From positions 817,814 to 881,813 of the forward strand of contig JACPKY010000002.1 in assembly GCA_016186795.1 (NCBI GenBank): a stretch of DNA of 64,000 nucleotides, given 5' to 3'. This document shows positions 50,776-58,797 of this stretch, in pieces. A program made the translations under genes and the position numbers. Under the pieces are notes generated by a model. It saw only the letters and a program-made list of their open reading frames with translations. It searched no databases and was not told where the DNA came from. Positions within the stretch are counted from its first letter, which is position 1; every line of letters starts with the position of its first letter. Source of the stretch: Candidatus Gottesmanbacteria bacterium. Lineage in GTDB: Bacteria; Patescibacteria; Microgenomatia; 2-02-FULL-39-11.

Positions 50776-51270
50776 TCAACCCACAATACCAAATTCTTTT
50801 AGATACGTATCCAAAACCGAAACAAAAACTTTCTCATCCATCGGACATCCAGGAACATTCGCATCGACAGGAACAACATCACTCACTTTCTTTACTCTTT
50901 CAGCATACTGGAAACGAATAATTAACTCTTCTATTTCTTTTTTTAACTCTTCAGGAAAGAGATTTCTCTGCATCGATGGCATCCCGACACATGCACACGC
51001 ACCAATAGCGACAAGTTTTTTTGCTTCTTTTCTGATCAAAAGAAGCTGCTCTTCTTGTTTTTTTGATGTTATTGCTCCTTCGATAAAAGCAACATCGAGA
51101 TTTTTTATTTCACTTTTTTTCTGCAAAACTATGGCTGAGCAAAATTCTATCCTGGGTAACCACTCTTTGTAATGCTCGTTGAGAAGTTCTGTAAAGAGAA
51201 TCGTTGAGTCCTCACAGCATGAAAAGGAAAACCATCCAACTCGGAGTTTCTTTTGAATACTATCCCTCAT
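50776..51270 (-). CDS. [NiFe] hydrogenase small subunit (proximal-cluster type)
   Basis: 164 residues: SCCEDSTILFTELLN (Cys18, Cys19), GACACVGMPS (Cys92, Cys94) and VPGCPMD (Cys142). This is the short small subunit that carries only the proximal [4Fe-4S] cluster. In most relatives the first motif is CxxC; here Ser22 sits where the second Cys is expected, while Cys18 and Cys19 are adjacent. No diaphorase or ferredoxin partner subunits follow in the window. Confidence 0.88.
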   Translation of the reverse strand: MRDSIQKKLRVGWFSFSCCEDSTILFTELLNEHYKEWLPRIEFCSAIVLQKKSEIKNLDVAFIEGAITSKKQEEQLLLIRKEAKKLVAIGACACVGMPSMQRNLFPEELKKEIEELIIRFQYAERVKKVSDVVPVDANVPGCPMDEKVFVSVLDTYLKEFGIVG

Positions 51271-51308
51271 ACGTCACATTATAGTACAGTATTTCTTTCG
51301 GTTTTTTG

Positions 51309-51334
51309 GTGATTTCTCTCACGTTTGCTATACT
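51309..51334 (+). promoter_or_regulatory. GTGA-N6-TCAC operator and -10 box of the Crp/Fnr gene
   Basis: GTGATTTCTCTCAC (51309-51322) overlaps the space between a weak -35 and TATACT (51329-51334), a position that suggests self-repression. The ATG at 51345 is 10 bases after the -10. Confidence 0.45.
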
Positions 51335-51344
51335 CTCACCATCT

Positions 51345-51995
51345 ATGGAACAACCTGTTTCAAAAAAGTCACACGATTTTTTCTCATCATTTCCACAACT
51401 TAGTATCAAACGGGGAAGGATACTCATTCATCCATACGACATTTCTAATATCATCTATTTTGTCGAAACTGGATTTATACGCCAGTATATTATCTCAGAA
51501 TCGGATACGGAAGTAACTGTTAATATCTTTAAACCGTTCTCCTTTTTTCCCATGATGGGAATCATTACCGATTTAAAAAATAAATACTATTTTGTTGCAG
51601 CTTCTGACTGTCGAGTACGACGTGCTCCGGGTAGTCAGGTTCTAGAATTTGTCAAAAAAAATCCGGATGTTTTATTCGATCTTTTGAAACGCGTGTATAT
51701 CGGAGTGGATGGGCTCTTAACACAACTGGAACAGCTTATGTCAGCCGATGCCGAAAAACGCATTACCACGCTTCTTACACTTTTGGGAAAACGCTTTGGA
51801 GAAAAGGAAGAAAAAGTTGCTGGAAGACTCAAAATCCGCTTCACACATCAGCAACTTGCATCTCTTACGGGACTTTCTAGAGAAACAGTTTCCCGACAGA
51901 TGAAAAAGTTAGAACGCGAAAACTTTTTTAAGATTTCTTCAGGGTATATTTGTCTTCTTCCTCCATCATTTCGGAAGAAACGTATTCTCTCGTAA
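51345..51995 (+). CDS. Crp/Fnr-family transcriptional regulator 1
   Basis: 217 residues from ATG 51345. N-terminal cyclic-nucleotide-binding-like beta roll (RGRILIHPYDISNIIYFVETGFIRQYI) and C-terminal winged helix FTHQQLASLTGLSRETVSRQMKKLERE. No CxxC cluster typical of Fnr is present, so the effector is unknown. Divergent from the hydrogenase genes and likely their regulator. Its 3' end overlaps the SGNH gene by 30 bases (convergent). Confidence 0.9.
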   Translation: MEQPVSKKSHDFFSSFPQLSIKRGRILIHPYDISNIIYFVETGFIRQYIISESDTEVTVNIFKPFSFFPMMGIITDLKNKYYFVAASDCRVRRAPGSQVLEFVKKNPDVLFDLLKRVYIGVDGLLTQLEQLMSADAEKRITTLLTLLGKRFGEKEEKVAGRLKIRFTHQQLASLTGLSRETVSRQMKKLERENFFKISSGYICLLPPSFRKKRILS

Positions 51996-53141
51996 GAATT
52001 TCGCAACAGACTCTGCAACAATCCTCGTACCCTCCGCATTGAAGTGTGCGTCAATGGGAAAAAAGGAGTAACCATTGTCTCGATTTTTATCAAACTCGGG
52101 AAAAAGATCAAACACCGAGATACCTTCCTGCAAGAGAGTTTCCTTAATCCGCTTTTGGATAAAATCTTCATTTCCTTTTTGCGGGTACCACTTCATCCCA
52201 AACCGTGAATATTTCTGGCCTGACTCTGGATAGAGTTGCACATCAACCGGCATCAAAACAACAATAAACTTGCTGTTATGTTGCTCTACTAATTGCTTCA
52301 TGGCTGTAATAAGCGTATACAACTTCTGTTCTTCAGGGCCGAAGAGATGAATACAGTCTGGGTGCAATACACATCCCATCATTAATTCCCCTTTTGTCGA
52401 CAACTGTTCAGACCGTCTGAAAAAAGGGAAATATTTTCCCAATGTATCAGAGAGAAGAATAAAAAAATGCGATTCCCGTAAAAGCGGGTACCGGTATTTA
52501 AAATCAATGACTTTATTTCGGAAAATCCGCTCGTCAACGACATGGCAACAGGACTCGATGCGTTCCGGAAGACCGGAGGTATCTACTTTTTCCCAACTAT
52601 TTTCGGCAATGTCAGATATATCGTTCCAGACGAACAGATTTAGAATTACAATATCCGGCTTCAGCTGGATTCCGCTATTTTTAAGATACACATAGAATGT
52701 GTCAGGACTAAGTCCTCCGACGTATCCCCCATTTATCACCTCAACATTGGAGTTTCCAGTGCTTTGTAAGAATTTCTCAAGTAAGTATGGATATGTCTCT
52801 TCATCACTTACTCCCCACCCGAATGTCATAGAGTCTCCGATTATTAAAATCCGTGTCGACCCTTCCCTTTTTTCTTTCGTAAACTCGCTATTACGGTACC
52901 CAAGACTATTTAGGGTAGCGTACGTATCGAATTCTCCTTGCGAATTTGTCATGTGACAGTTATAGCTTTTCCCGAGAGTAAACGGAATATTTGGATCTTC
53001 TGCGTAACAGTCGATAGAAAGTTTTACCGCCTGAGAATATGTTATTTGCGGAGAGAACGTGTGAATCAAAAGTTCTAGAACAAAAAAAGTAAAAAAACAA
53101 GTAAAAATCGAGAAGAGGAAAATTTTAAGAGTTTTTTGCAT
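51966..53141 (-). CDS. Membrane-anchored SGNH/GDSL hydrolase-like protein
   Basis: 391 residues: N-terminal anchor, then RILIIGDSMTFGWGVSDEETYP (GDSM block with Ser nucleophile), later GGYVGGLSPDTF and the catalytic FPIDAHFNAEGTRIV with DxxH. An AlgX/DltD-like acetyl- or acylesterase of the cell surface is likely. A 32-nt repeat lies 47-78 bases upstream. Confidence 0.82.
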   Translation of the reverse strand: MQKTLKIFLFSIFTCFFTFFVLELLIHTFSPQITYSQAVKLSIDCYAEDPNIPFTLGKSYNCHMTNSQGEFDTYATLNSLGYRNSEFTKEKREGSTRILIIGDSMTFGWGVSDEETYPYLLEKFLQSTGNSNVEVINGGYVGGLSPDTFYVYLKNSGIQLKPDIVILNLFVWNDISDIAENSWEKVDTSGLPERIESCCHVVDERIFRNKVIDFKYRYPLLRESHFFILLSDTLGKYFPFFRRSEQLSTKGELMMGCVLHPDCIHLFGPEEQKLYTLITAMKQLVEQHNSKFIVVLMPVDVQLYPESGQKYSRFGMKWYPQKGNEDFIQKRIKETLLQEGISVFDLFPEFDKNRDNGYSFFPIDAHFNAEGTRIVAESVAKFLRENTFLPK

Positions 53142-53187
53142 ACTGGCCTTTGCTATTTCTATTATCGATCATAACAGTATGCAAAAA

Positions 53188-53219
53188 GGCAGGAGACCAT
53201 ATACAAAGTTAGAACCTAT
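53188..53219. repeat. 32-nt repeat upstream of the SGNH gene
   Basis: Same as 44987-45018 with one mismatch. Both copies precede a minus-strand gene in the same orientation. Confidence 0.8.
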
Positions 53220-53316
53220 ATATCCTATTCAATTTCCCCTCAATATATCATCTCATGTTAATCCCGGCGAAGAAATTTTTTTAAATTTTGTCCCCAGCTG
53301 CGAGAGCGTATCCGAG

Positions 53317-53628
53317 CTATTTGCTAGTTAAAGCTTCAATAATCATTTCTTTTGGTGGATAATCATATGTTTTTCCATGATAGAAATATGGTCTACAGGA
53401 ACTGACCGAATACGATTTCACATTTCTTGCCATCGGATCAACATCTATCCCATCAATAAGAATCGATGGAGAACCGTTGAACTTATACGCTTTTGCCTGG
53501 CCTTCTGTATCTATCAATATAACCTCGTACTTAGCCGCCAGTCCCTTCGTTTTCAACGCCTCTTCCAGAATAGAGAGACTTTCTTTCCAAGCATGACAAT
53601 CTGCCGTATGAAGAAGTTGTATTTTCAT
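53317..53628 (-). CDS. Thioredoxin-fold protein (mercury-cluster type)
   Basis: 103 residues. IQLLHTADCHAWKESLSILEEAL starts like thioredoxin-fold proteins with a single CxxW-type active site; a later GSPSILIDGIDVDP is the cis-proline loop and SVSSCRPYFY a second Cys. Functions of this group are poorly known. Follows glutaredoxin after 9 bases. Confidence 0.7.
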   Translation of the reverse strand: MKIQLLHTADCHAWKESLSILEEALKTKGLAAKYEVILIDTEGQAKAYKFNGSPSILIDGIDVDPMARNVKSYSVSSCRPYFYHGKTYDYPPKEMIIEALTSK

Positions 53629-53637
53629 ATGTCTATA

Positions 53638-53889
53638 TTACTTCAATCCTAAAGCCTGATCAATTTTCTCTTTATCAAATCCAAGTATTTTTACCTCTAC
53701 ACCATCATCTTTTGTAATATGGGTACAAGGCACACCCATTGAACCGCATGTATCAATAAAAGTCTGCATCTGGTCAGGATTTTGATCAATGAGTACATCT
53801 TCAAACGGGATGTTTTTTTCCGTAAGATATGACTTAAGCATTTTGCAATACGGACATGTTGTAGTCGAATAGATCTTTATTTTTGCCAT
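53638..53889 (-). CDS. Glutaredoxin-like protein
   Basis: 83 residues with CPYC (Cys12-Cys15), GVPCTHI in the cis-Pro region and a short C-terminal helix. Reduces disulfides or iron-sulfur proteins. Ribosome site AGGAGGTGA before ATG 53889. Cytoplasmic, no signal peptide. Confidence 0.9.
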   Translation of the reverse strand: MAKIKIYSTTTCPYCKMLKSYLTEKNIPFEDVLIDQNPDQMQTFIDTCGSMGVPCTHITKDDGVEVKILGFDKEKIDQALGLK

Positions 53890-53916
53890 AATATCACCTC
53901 CTATCTTAATTTATCA

Positions 53917-55575
53917 TTAATAAATCTCTGTATCCGGATGAAATGCCGCCCAAGCAAACCAGAATAGACGAATAGGAATAATCTCCTCTCCTGTTGCTGT
54001 GTTGGTCACTGCAATTTCGCCATTTGTTTGTTTTTCCAGCGTGACTGGAGTACCTCTAATCGTGTCAGAGATCCTGTGATTTTTTTCAAAAACATCTTCA
54101 GGATAAGCCTTGGATGCGTCTCCAAGCTCAACTCCGTAAACCACTGACTTTATATGTAAACTTCTGTTTAAATCTTTGACGCCGAAAAGGAGCTTTTCAT
54201 CCTCTTCATACGCACCATAGGGATACTGGTCGTAATTTCTGGAAAAGCCGGTGTTTCGGGAGAGTACTTGAGTATCAGGGTATTCTTCCTTCCACTGGCT
54301 CCAATCAACGGTAATGATAGGAACTTTGACTAGTTTCTCATTACGCCGTGCCGCAGGTCCCACAATTGCTTCTCCTGTAATTTGTTGCCAAAGATTTCCT
54401 TCATACCGGTCATACATCACTAAATCACTATTATGCAGTTTTCCTGACACACCAAACTCCGTAATGATACCGTCTACTTTTCGTTCAAAAGCAAGAGCTG
54501 ACCCGCATAGAGGACAGAAAGTAATCGCTACTGGATTACCATTTATATTGTCATTTACAATTTCGTGCCAATTTAAGATTTTTTGAGGATAGGCTCTGAT
54601 GATTGATTGAAAATTTAAGGCAAAAACCCGATCATCCGGCGCAAGCCACGTATCAGCATCCTGAGCAGTTTCAAATTTGGGATTGTTTATTGAAGGAATG
54701 CAGTCTTTGCCGAAACAACCCTGCAGTAAATCTTCTTTTGCTACTTTGGCTCCGGAAAAATCATCCTGTAAAATGACATCTTTGACAACTGTTTGCCCGG
54801 GACTTGCTTTTTGCATACTGTTTTTTCCTCTCAATTGCGAAAGCTGTGAGTCGACATTGACAATTTTTTCGAATGTTGTGGCAATTTGAGTCCAAGACTG
54901 CGGCAGATTTGAAAGTGTCCATGCTTGCAAGCTTCGGTCAGCTCCTGTCCAGATAAACAGAGCGGTAGCCATAATCACCAGTCCGAAGACTTGACGGATT
55001 TTCAGGTTTTCTTTTTTGAAAAAGGTCAATCTCTGCGAAACAGAACTTCCCCCTTTGGCAATAAAATAGAGGGGTACACCTGTTCCTAAAGCATAAGCCA
55101 GGGTAATAAATACAGTTGATAGTGAAAAGGAACTCACAGCAGCCAACGTTGCCACTGCCGCTACAACCGGTCCAATACACGGAGTCCAGACGATTCCGAG
55201 ACTTGCTCCGGTAATAACTCCTCCTGCAAATCCATTATTTTTGCCTTGGGAGGGTTGAAAATGCCAGTGTGTTTCTATAAAATACTGTATTTTTTCCCAA
55301 ACTGCCGGGAATACCAGGCTTGCGCCAAATATGATAAGAAGGGCAACAGCAAGAAGTCTCACTGCATCAGCAGACATACCCAATACCCGAACAAGAGTAG
55401 CAAGCAAAAGTGAGGCTATCGTAAAACTAAGAACCAGTCCTGCGATAAGCCCTTTGATTCTTTTGCCGTTTCCATCGATACCGCTTGCTAAAACTATAGG
55501 CAAAATAGGCAAAACACAGGGTGAAAAGACGGTCAAAACACCTGATATGAAAGCAATGGGAATAAGCAGTAACAT
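53917..55575 (-). CDS. CcdA/DsbD transmembrane domain fused to DUF3179
   Basis: 552 residues. Residues 1-240 are a CcdA/DsbD-beta membrane unit with the Cys in FSPCVLPILPIVLA (helix 1) and WTPCIGPVVAAVATL (helix 4), which carry electrons across the membrane. After a linker rich in Gln/Asp, residues 320-552 match DUF3179: ILNWHEIVNDN, AITFCPLCGSALAFERKVDG, LWQQITGEAIVGP. The fusion predicts that DUF3179, facing outside, is reduced by CcdA. Its own thiols (CPLC) may be the target. Confidence 0.88.
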   Translation of the reverse strand: MLLLIPIAFISGVLTVFSPCVLPILPIVLASGIDGNGKRIKGLIAGLVLSFTIASLLLATLVRVLGMSADAVRLLAVALLIIFGASLVFPAVWEKIQYFIETHWHFQPSQGKNNGFAGGVITGASLGIVWTPCIGPVVAAVATLAAVSSFSLSTVFITLAYALGTGVPLYFIAKGGSSVSQRLTFFKKENLKIRQVFGLVIMATALFIWTGADRSLQAWTLSNLPQSWTQIATTFEKIVNVDSQLSQLRGKNSMQKASPGQTVVKDVILQDDFSGAKVAKEDLLQGCFGKDCIPSINNPKFETAQDADTWLAPDDRVFALNFQSIIRAYPQKILNWHEIVNDNINGNPVAITFCPLCGSALAFERKVDGIITEFGVSGKLHNSDLVMYDRYEGNLWQQITGEAIVGPAARRNEKLVKVPIITVDWSQWKEEYPDTQVLSRNTGFSRNYDQYPYGAYEEDEKLLFGVKDLNRSLHIKSVVYGVELGDASKAYPEDVFEKNHRISDTIRGTPVTLEKQTNGEIAVTNTATGEEIIPIRLFWFAWAAFHPDTEIY

Positions 55576-55578
55576 ATA

Positions 55579-56025
55579 TTATGTTGCCTCCACTTCCTGA
55601 AAAAGCAAATCAAGATTACCTCCGATCCACCTTTTTATCTCATTTCCCTTTTTATCCAAAACAATCAGAGTATGTTGCTGAGTTACTCTATAATTCGACT
55701 TCATTTCGCTATCATTGTCATAGTCAACTTTCAAAATAGTCAAATCTGCCGGGATTTCTCCAATACGCTGGCGTATCTCTTTGTCCAGCTCCGAACAGGT
55801 TTGGCACCACGTTGTTGCTGCAAAGAATAAAACAGTTTTTCCGAATTTTTGGGAATGCACTTTGTTTGTGTCTGAATAATCCAAATAAGCTATCCTATTT
55901 ATCAGTTGTTGTCGATCAGACCAAGTCAGGCTGGGATCCGCATTTTTAAGTGCGTCTTTAAGGAAAATAAAGCCAGCAGATATACCAAGTACTGATAAAA
56001 TAATAAATATATTGAACGGTTTCAT
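55579..56025 (-). CDS. Membrane-anchored thioredoxin-like protein 1
   Basis: 148 residues: N-terminal anchor, then a thioredoxin fold with active site AATTWCQTCSELDK, ILKVDYDND and the VTQQHTLIVLDKKG cis-loop (Thr instead of Pro). Probably accepts electrons from the CcdA unit, whose gene starts 3 bases downstream. Confidence 0.85.
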   Translation of the reverse strand: MKPFNIFIILSVLGISAGFIFLKDALKNADPSLTWSDRQQLINRIAYLDYSDTNKVHSQKFGKTVLFFAATTWCQTCSELDKEIRQRIGEIPADLTILKVDYDNDSEMKSNYRVTQQHTLIVLDKKGNEIKRWIGGNLDLLFQEVEAT

Positions 56026-56050
56026 AAATATTATCCGATGCTTACCTCAT

Positions 56051-56086
56051 ATTAGGAGCACGAGTTTACTATACCTTGCTCCTAAT
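56051..56086 (-). terminator. Hairpin between the two thioredoxin genes
   Basis: 10-bp stem ATTAGGAGCA/TGCTCCTAAT with a 16-base loop. May be a weak terminator or processing site that sets different expression for the two thioredoxins. Confidence 0.45.
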
Positions 56087-56098
56087 AATAGACGAGCA

Positions 56099-56575
56099 TC
56101 ACTTTAGATTGGCAAGGAGTGTCTTTATACCCTCGCCACCACTATTCCATCTGGTTATTTCTTTTCCATCACTATCAACTTGAACAAACGTATCCTGCAT
56201 AGTGATGGCATACTTTTGTTTTAAGTCTTTTGCAGTATCGTAATCTACCTTAAGTATTGTTGCATCGCTTGGGACTTTCTCAAAGTTGGCTTGAAAATCT
56301 TTATCGGCTTGCTGGCAGGACGGACACCATTTGAGAGCAGCAAAAAAAAGAACTGCTCGACCGTTATTTGCCGTTGCTTTTGCCAGATTATCAGATGAGT
56401 AATCTAGATACCGTGATAAAATATTAGTCGCTTTTGAATCCTTTGTATCGACATTTGTGATACTAACTTCAGATGGTTGTTGTGAGGTGGATGCAGATTG
56501 ATTTTTGATATAGAAAAATCCTCCTCCCACAACTAGTACTATGAAAGCACCCAAAATGACGTGTTGAGACTTCAT
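56099..56575 (-). CDS. Membrane-anchored thioredoxin-like protein 2
   Basis: 158 residues from ATG 56575, fixed by a strong AAAGGAGGTGATC site at 56590-56578. Anchor helix, a Ser/Asn linker, then a thioredoxin fold with ALKWCPSCQQADKD and MQDTFVQVDSDG. A paralogue of the protein at 55579, with similar spacing. Confidence 0.85.
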   Translation of the reverse strand: MKSQHVILGAFIVLVVGGGFFYIKNQSASTSQQPSEVSITNVDTKDSKATNILSRYLDYSSDNLAKATANNGRAVLFFAALKWCPSCQQADKDFQANFEKVPSDATILKVDYDTAKDLKQKYAITMQDTFVQVDSDGKEITRWNSGGEGIKTLLANLK

Positions 56576-56689
56576 ATGATCACCTCCTTTCAAAGAAGAT
56601 AAATCAAGACAATCGTTACAAACCCGGATCCCTTTCATAACGCGATAATAGATCAATTAAGAATGTAATTCTGTCGTGAAGGTGACAAA

Positions 56690-57352
56690 TCAAGAAGTCA
56701 AAGATTCAAGTTTTGAGGAAGTAAACTGAAGCGACTTTTGTATCCGGGTGATAAGCCCTTTTTTCTCAAGCTGGTTAATAATAGTTGTTACCGTCTGGCG
56801 GGATATTCCAAGCATTTGTGCAAGCTCCTCATGGGTAAATTTTTCTGATACTTCCATAGAATCATCTGCTTTCTTTTTCCCCAAACTTAAGAGCAGTTTT
56901 ACAAGCCTCTGGAATGCACTATCTGTGGCAACAGATGACATACGCTTTTCTACTTTCAAGAGACGGTAAAACAGTTGTTTCATAAGTTTCTCTGATAGTT
57001 CCGGATACTGACTTATCATCGTAAAAAACCTGTCCTTTTGAAGTGAGCAGACATATGAATTCGTTGTTGCTTCAACAAATGTTTCACCTTCACCTTCTGT
57101 TCCCAGATCGCCGAATATACTTCCGGGAAGGAGTCGTTCAATGATAACTTTTTTGCCAGAAGGACTCAGCTGATAGAGCTCCACCTGTCCTGTTTTTACA
57201 ATAAAAACCTTATCTTTATCTCCTGGTTCAAATATAACCTCACGTCTCCCATATTCTTTCATAAAAATGAGAGATTCTATTTGTACTAGTTTCTCTTTTG
57301 TAAGTTCCTTGAATAAATCAAGTTGCTGGATATACCAGAGTTTTTTAGTCAT
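56690..57352 (-). CDS. Crp/Fnr-family transcriptional regulator 2
   Basis: 220 residues: beta roll (IVKTGQVELYQLSPSGKKVII, LLPGSIFGDLGTEGE) and winged helix FTHEELAQMLGISRQTVTTIINQLEKKGL. It resembles cyclic-nucleotide-binding regulators; no redox cysteines in the N-domain apart from one. It stands directly upstream of the thiol-redox genes on the same strand and may control them. Confidence 0.9.
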   Translation of the reverse strand: MTKKLWYIQQLDLFKELTKEKLVQIESLIFMKEYGRREVIFEPGDKDKVFIVKTGQVELYQLSPSGKKVIIERLLPGSIFGDLGTEGEGETFVEATTNSYVCSLQKDRFFTMISQYPELSEKLMKQLFYRLLKVEKRMSSVATDSAFQRLVKLLLSLGKKKADDSMEVSEKFTHEELAQMLGISRQTVTTIINQLEKKGLITRIQKSLQFTSSKLESLTS

Positions 57353-57451
57353 TGGACAATTGTATCATCCAGCTATTAGTGAAGTTAAGGGTTCTTAAAG
57401 TGGTAAAAAGACTTAACAGTCGTGCATTGTTTTTCAACTATAGTATATTTG

Positions 57452-57539
57452 CGGAAGGGGAGGGATTCGAACCCTCGAGGACGTTTCCGCCCTACTGACT
57501 TTCCAGGTCAGCGCCATAAACCAGCTAGGCGACCCTTCC
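57452..57539 (-). tRNA. tRNA-Ser(GGA)
   Basis: Acceptor GGAAGGG/CCCTTCC, anticodon loop CTGGAAA (GGA), long variable arm and TTCGAAT T loop. CCA not encoded. Confidence 0.93.
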
Positions 57540-57540
57540 A

Positions 57541-58131
57541 TCACTCGTTTTTATATTTTCTATGAATTTTCTCCCGCTCCCTTTTCCACCAATCTTGACT
57601 TGAAGTCGTCATTATATCACGATAGAACTTCTTTGAGCTGGCAAGACGCAGTCTTTCACTATTCCCATCCAACCACTCCTTTGCATGTGTATTTCCTTTT
57701 TCCACCAGTGTCTTAAGATACAAACAAAGAGCCAAAACGTCAGCATCGTGGACGACCTTTGATTCAATACTTCCCTTTTTTTCAAAATCTTTCAAAAGGG
57801 TCACTATTGTCTGACGAAACGAAATATTTCCTACTGCATCGGTAAGAGCTTTTTTTGAGTCTGCATGAATATAGAGATCTGAAAGTTTATATACATCTCC
57901 AATCCTTGTTTCTGAAAAATCATGGAAAAGAGCCAAAAGGAGTACCTTTTCTCTATTAGCACGCTCTTTATCAGCAAGGACAAGACTTATCATACAGACC
58001 ATAAATGTATGATCTGCAAGCGATTCTTTCCCGTCTCCGAGAATTTGCCAGCCTGTTCGTTGAAGACGCGTAAGTGATAGGGCTTCGAAAAGAAAATTGA
58101 CATTTTCCTTTATTGACTGTGATTTCTTCAT
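57541..58131 (-). CDS. HD-domain hydrolase (YfbR-like 5'-nucleotidase)
   Basis: 196 residues with H..HD..D pattern: LADHTFMVCMI, LLLALFHDFSETRIGDV and VVHDADVLALCL. Bacterial YfbR-type enzymes remove phosphate from deoxynucleoside monophosphates. The stop codon lies 1 base from the 5' end of tRNA-Ser(GGA), so the tRNA is read directly after the gene. Confidence 0.88.
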   Translation of the reverse strand: MKKSQSIKENVNFLFEALSLTRLQRTGWQILGDGKESLADHTFMVCMISLVLADKERANREKVLLLALFHDFSETRIGDVYKLSDLYIHADSKKALTDAVGNISFRQTIVTLLKDFEKKGSIESKVVHDADVLALCLYLKTLVEKGNTHAKEWLDGNSERLRLASSKKFYRDIMTTSSQDWWKREREKIHRKYKNE

Positions 58132-58219
58132 AATAAGGTTCTCGAGAGGTATTCCCGCCTTTGGCGGGGAAGCGATTAAGCGACCTGTAAATTTTCCTCT
58201 GAGAAAAATTTATGACTGC

Positions 58220-58292
58220 GGGACGTAAAAAAATTCTGAAGGAATTTTAACGTCCCAGCAACGTTGAAATCGCAAAGCGATTTCTTACGTTG
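58220..58292 (-). repeat. Tandem-hairpin element A behind tRNA-Arg(CCG)
   Basis: Two hairpins: GGGACGT/ACGTCCC arms at 58220-58256 and GCAACGTTGAAATCGC paired with GCGATTTCTTACGTTGC at 58258-58293, reaching the tRNA discriminator base. The same element occurs at 63411-63484. Confidence 0.85.
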
Positions 58293-58366
58293 CGCGCCCG
58301 AGAGGACTTGAACCTCCAACCGCAAGATCCGGAATCTTGTGCTCTATCCAGTTAAGCTACGGGCGC
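58293..58366 (-). tRNA. tRNA-Arg(CCG)
   Basis: Acceptor GCGCCCG/CGGGCGC, anticodon arm AAGATTCCGGATCTTG (anticodon CCG), T arm GGAGG/CCTCT type with TTCAAGT. CCA not encoded. Its 5' end overlaps the stop of the Nudix gene. Confidence 0.92.
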
Positions 58367-58794
58367 AAACTGTTAAATATTTTCAGCGCTTCCTTAAAGG
58401 CATTTTTGTCTGATTTATACGATAACCTCTTCTCTACCTCCTCTGTAGGTATCCACGACACAGCTGACATCTCATGATCATGATCTTTGATATCTCCCGA
58501 AACATATTCCATCAGAAAATAATAAACAGTCTTAAATCTTTTATCTCCTTTCCAGACATACCAATAGGTAGCTGGATTCCCCAATTTGATGATAATTTGC
58601 CCTTCAACCCCAGTTTCCTCTTTCACTTCCCGCACTGCTGTCTCCTCACTTTTTTCTCCCTTAATATTGTCGCCTATTAAACCTTTGGGAAAGACCCAAC
58701 CTTTGTGCTGAGAATGCTGACAGACGAGCCAAAAAACGTTTTTTGTTTTCTGTTTTTTAAAAACAATTCCACCTGCTGAAAATTCTCTGGTCAT
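58357..58794 (-). CDS. Nudix hydrolase 2 (Ap4A-hydrolase-like)
   Basis: 145 residues, Nudix box GLIGDNIKGEKSEETAVREV then KEETGV. Sequence GGIVFKKQKTKNVFWLVCQH and WVFPKGLI are typical of Ap4A-type hydrolases. The last 10 bases, including the stop TAG, are part of the tRNA-Arg gene, so transcript processing must separate them. Confidence 0.92.
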   Translation of the reverse strand: MTREFSAGGIVFKKQKTKNVFWLVCQHSQHKGWVFPKGLIGDNIKGEKSEETAVREVKEETGVEGQIIIKLGNPATYWYVWKGDKRFKTVYYFLMEYVSGDIKDHDHEMSAVSWIPTEEVEKRLSYKSDKNAFKEALKIFNSLRP

Positions 58795-58797
58795 ACT

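Noticed and set aside
51309..51322. Additional strong Crp box upstream of the hydrogenase small subunit
   Set aside because: It is only a partial palindrome and it overlaps the promoter of the regulator gene; no separate site was found in the 36 bases next to the small-subunit start.
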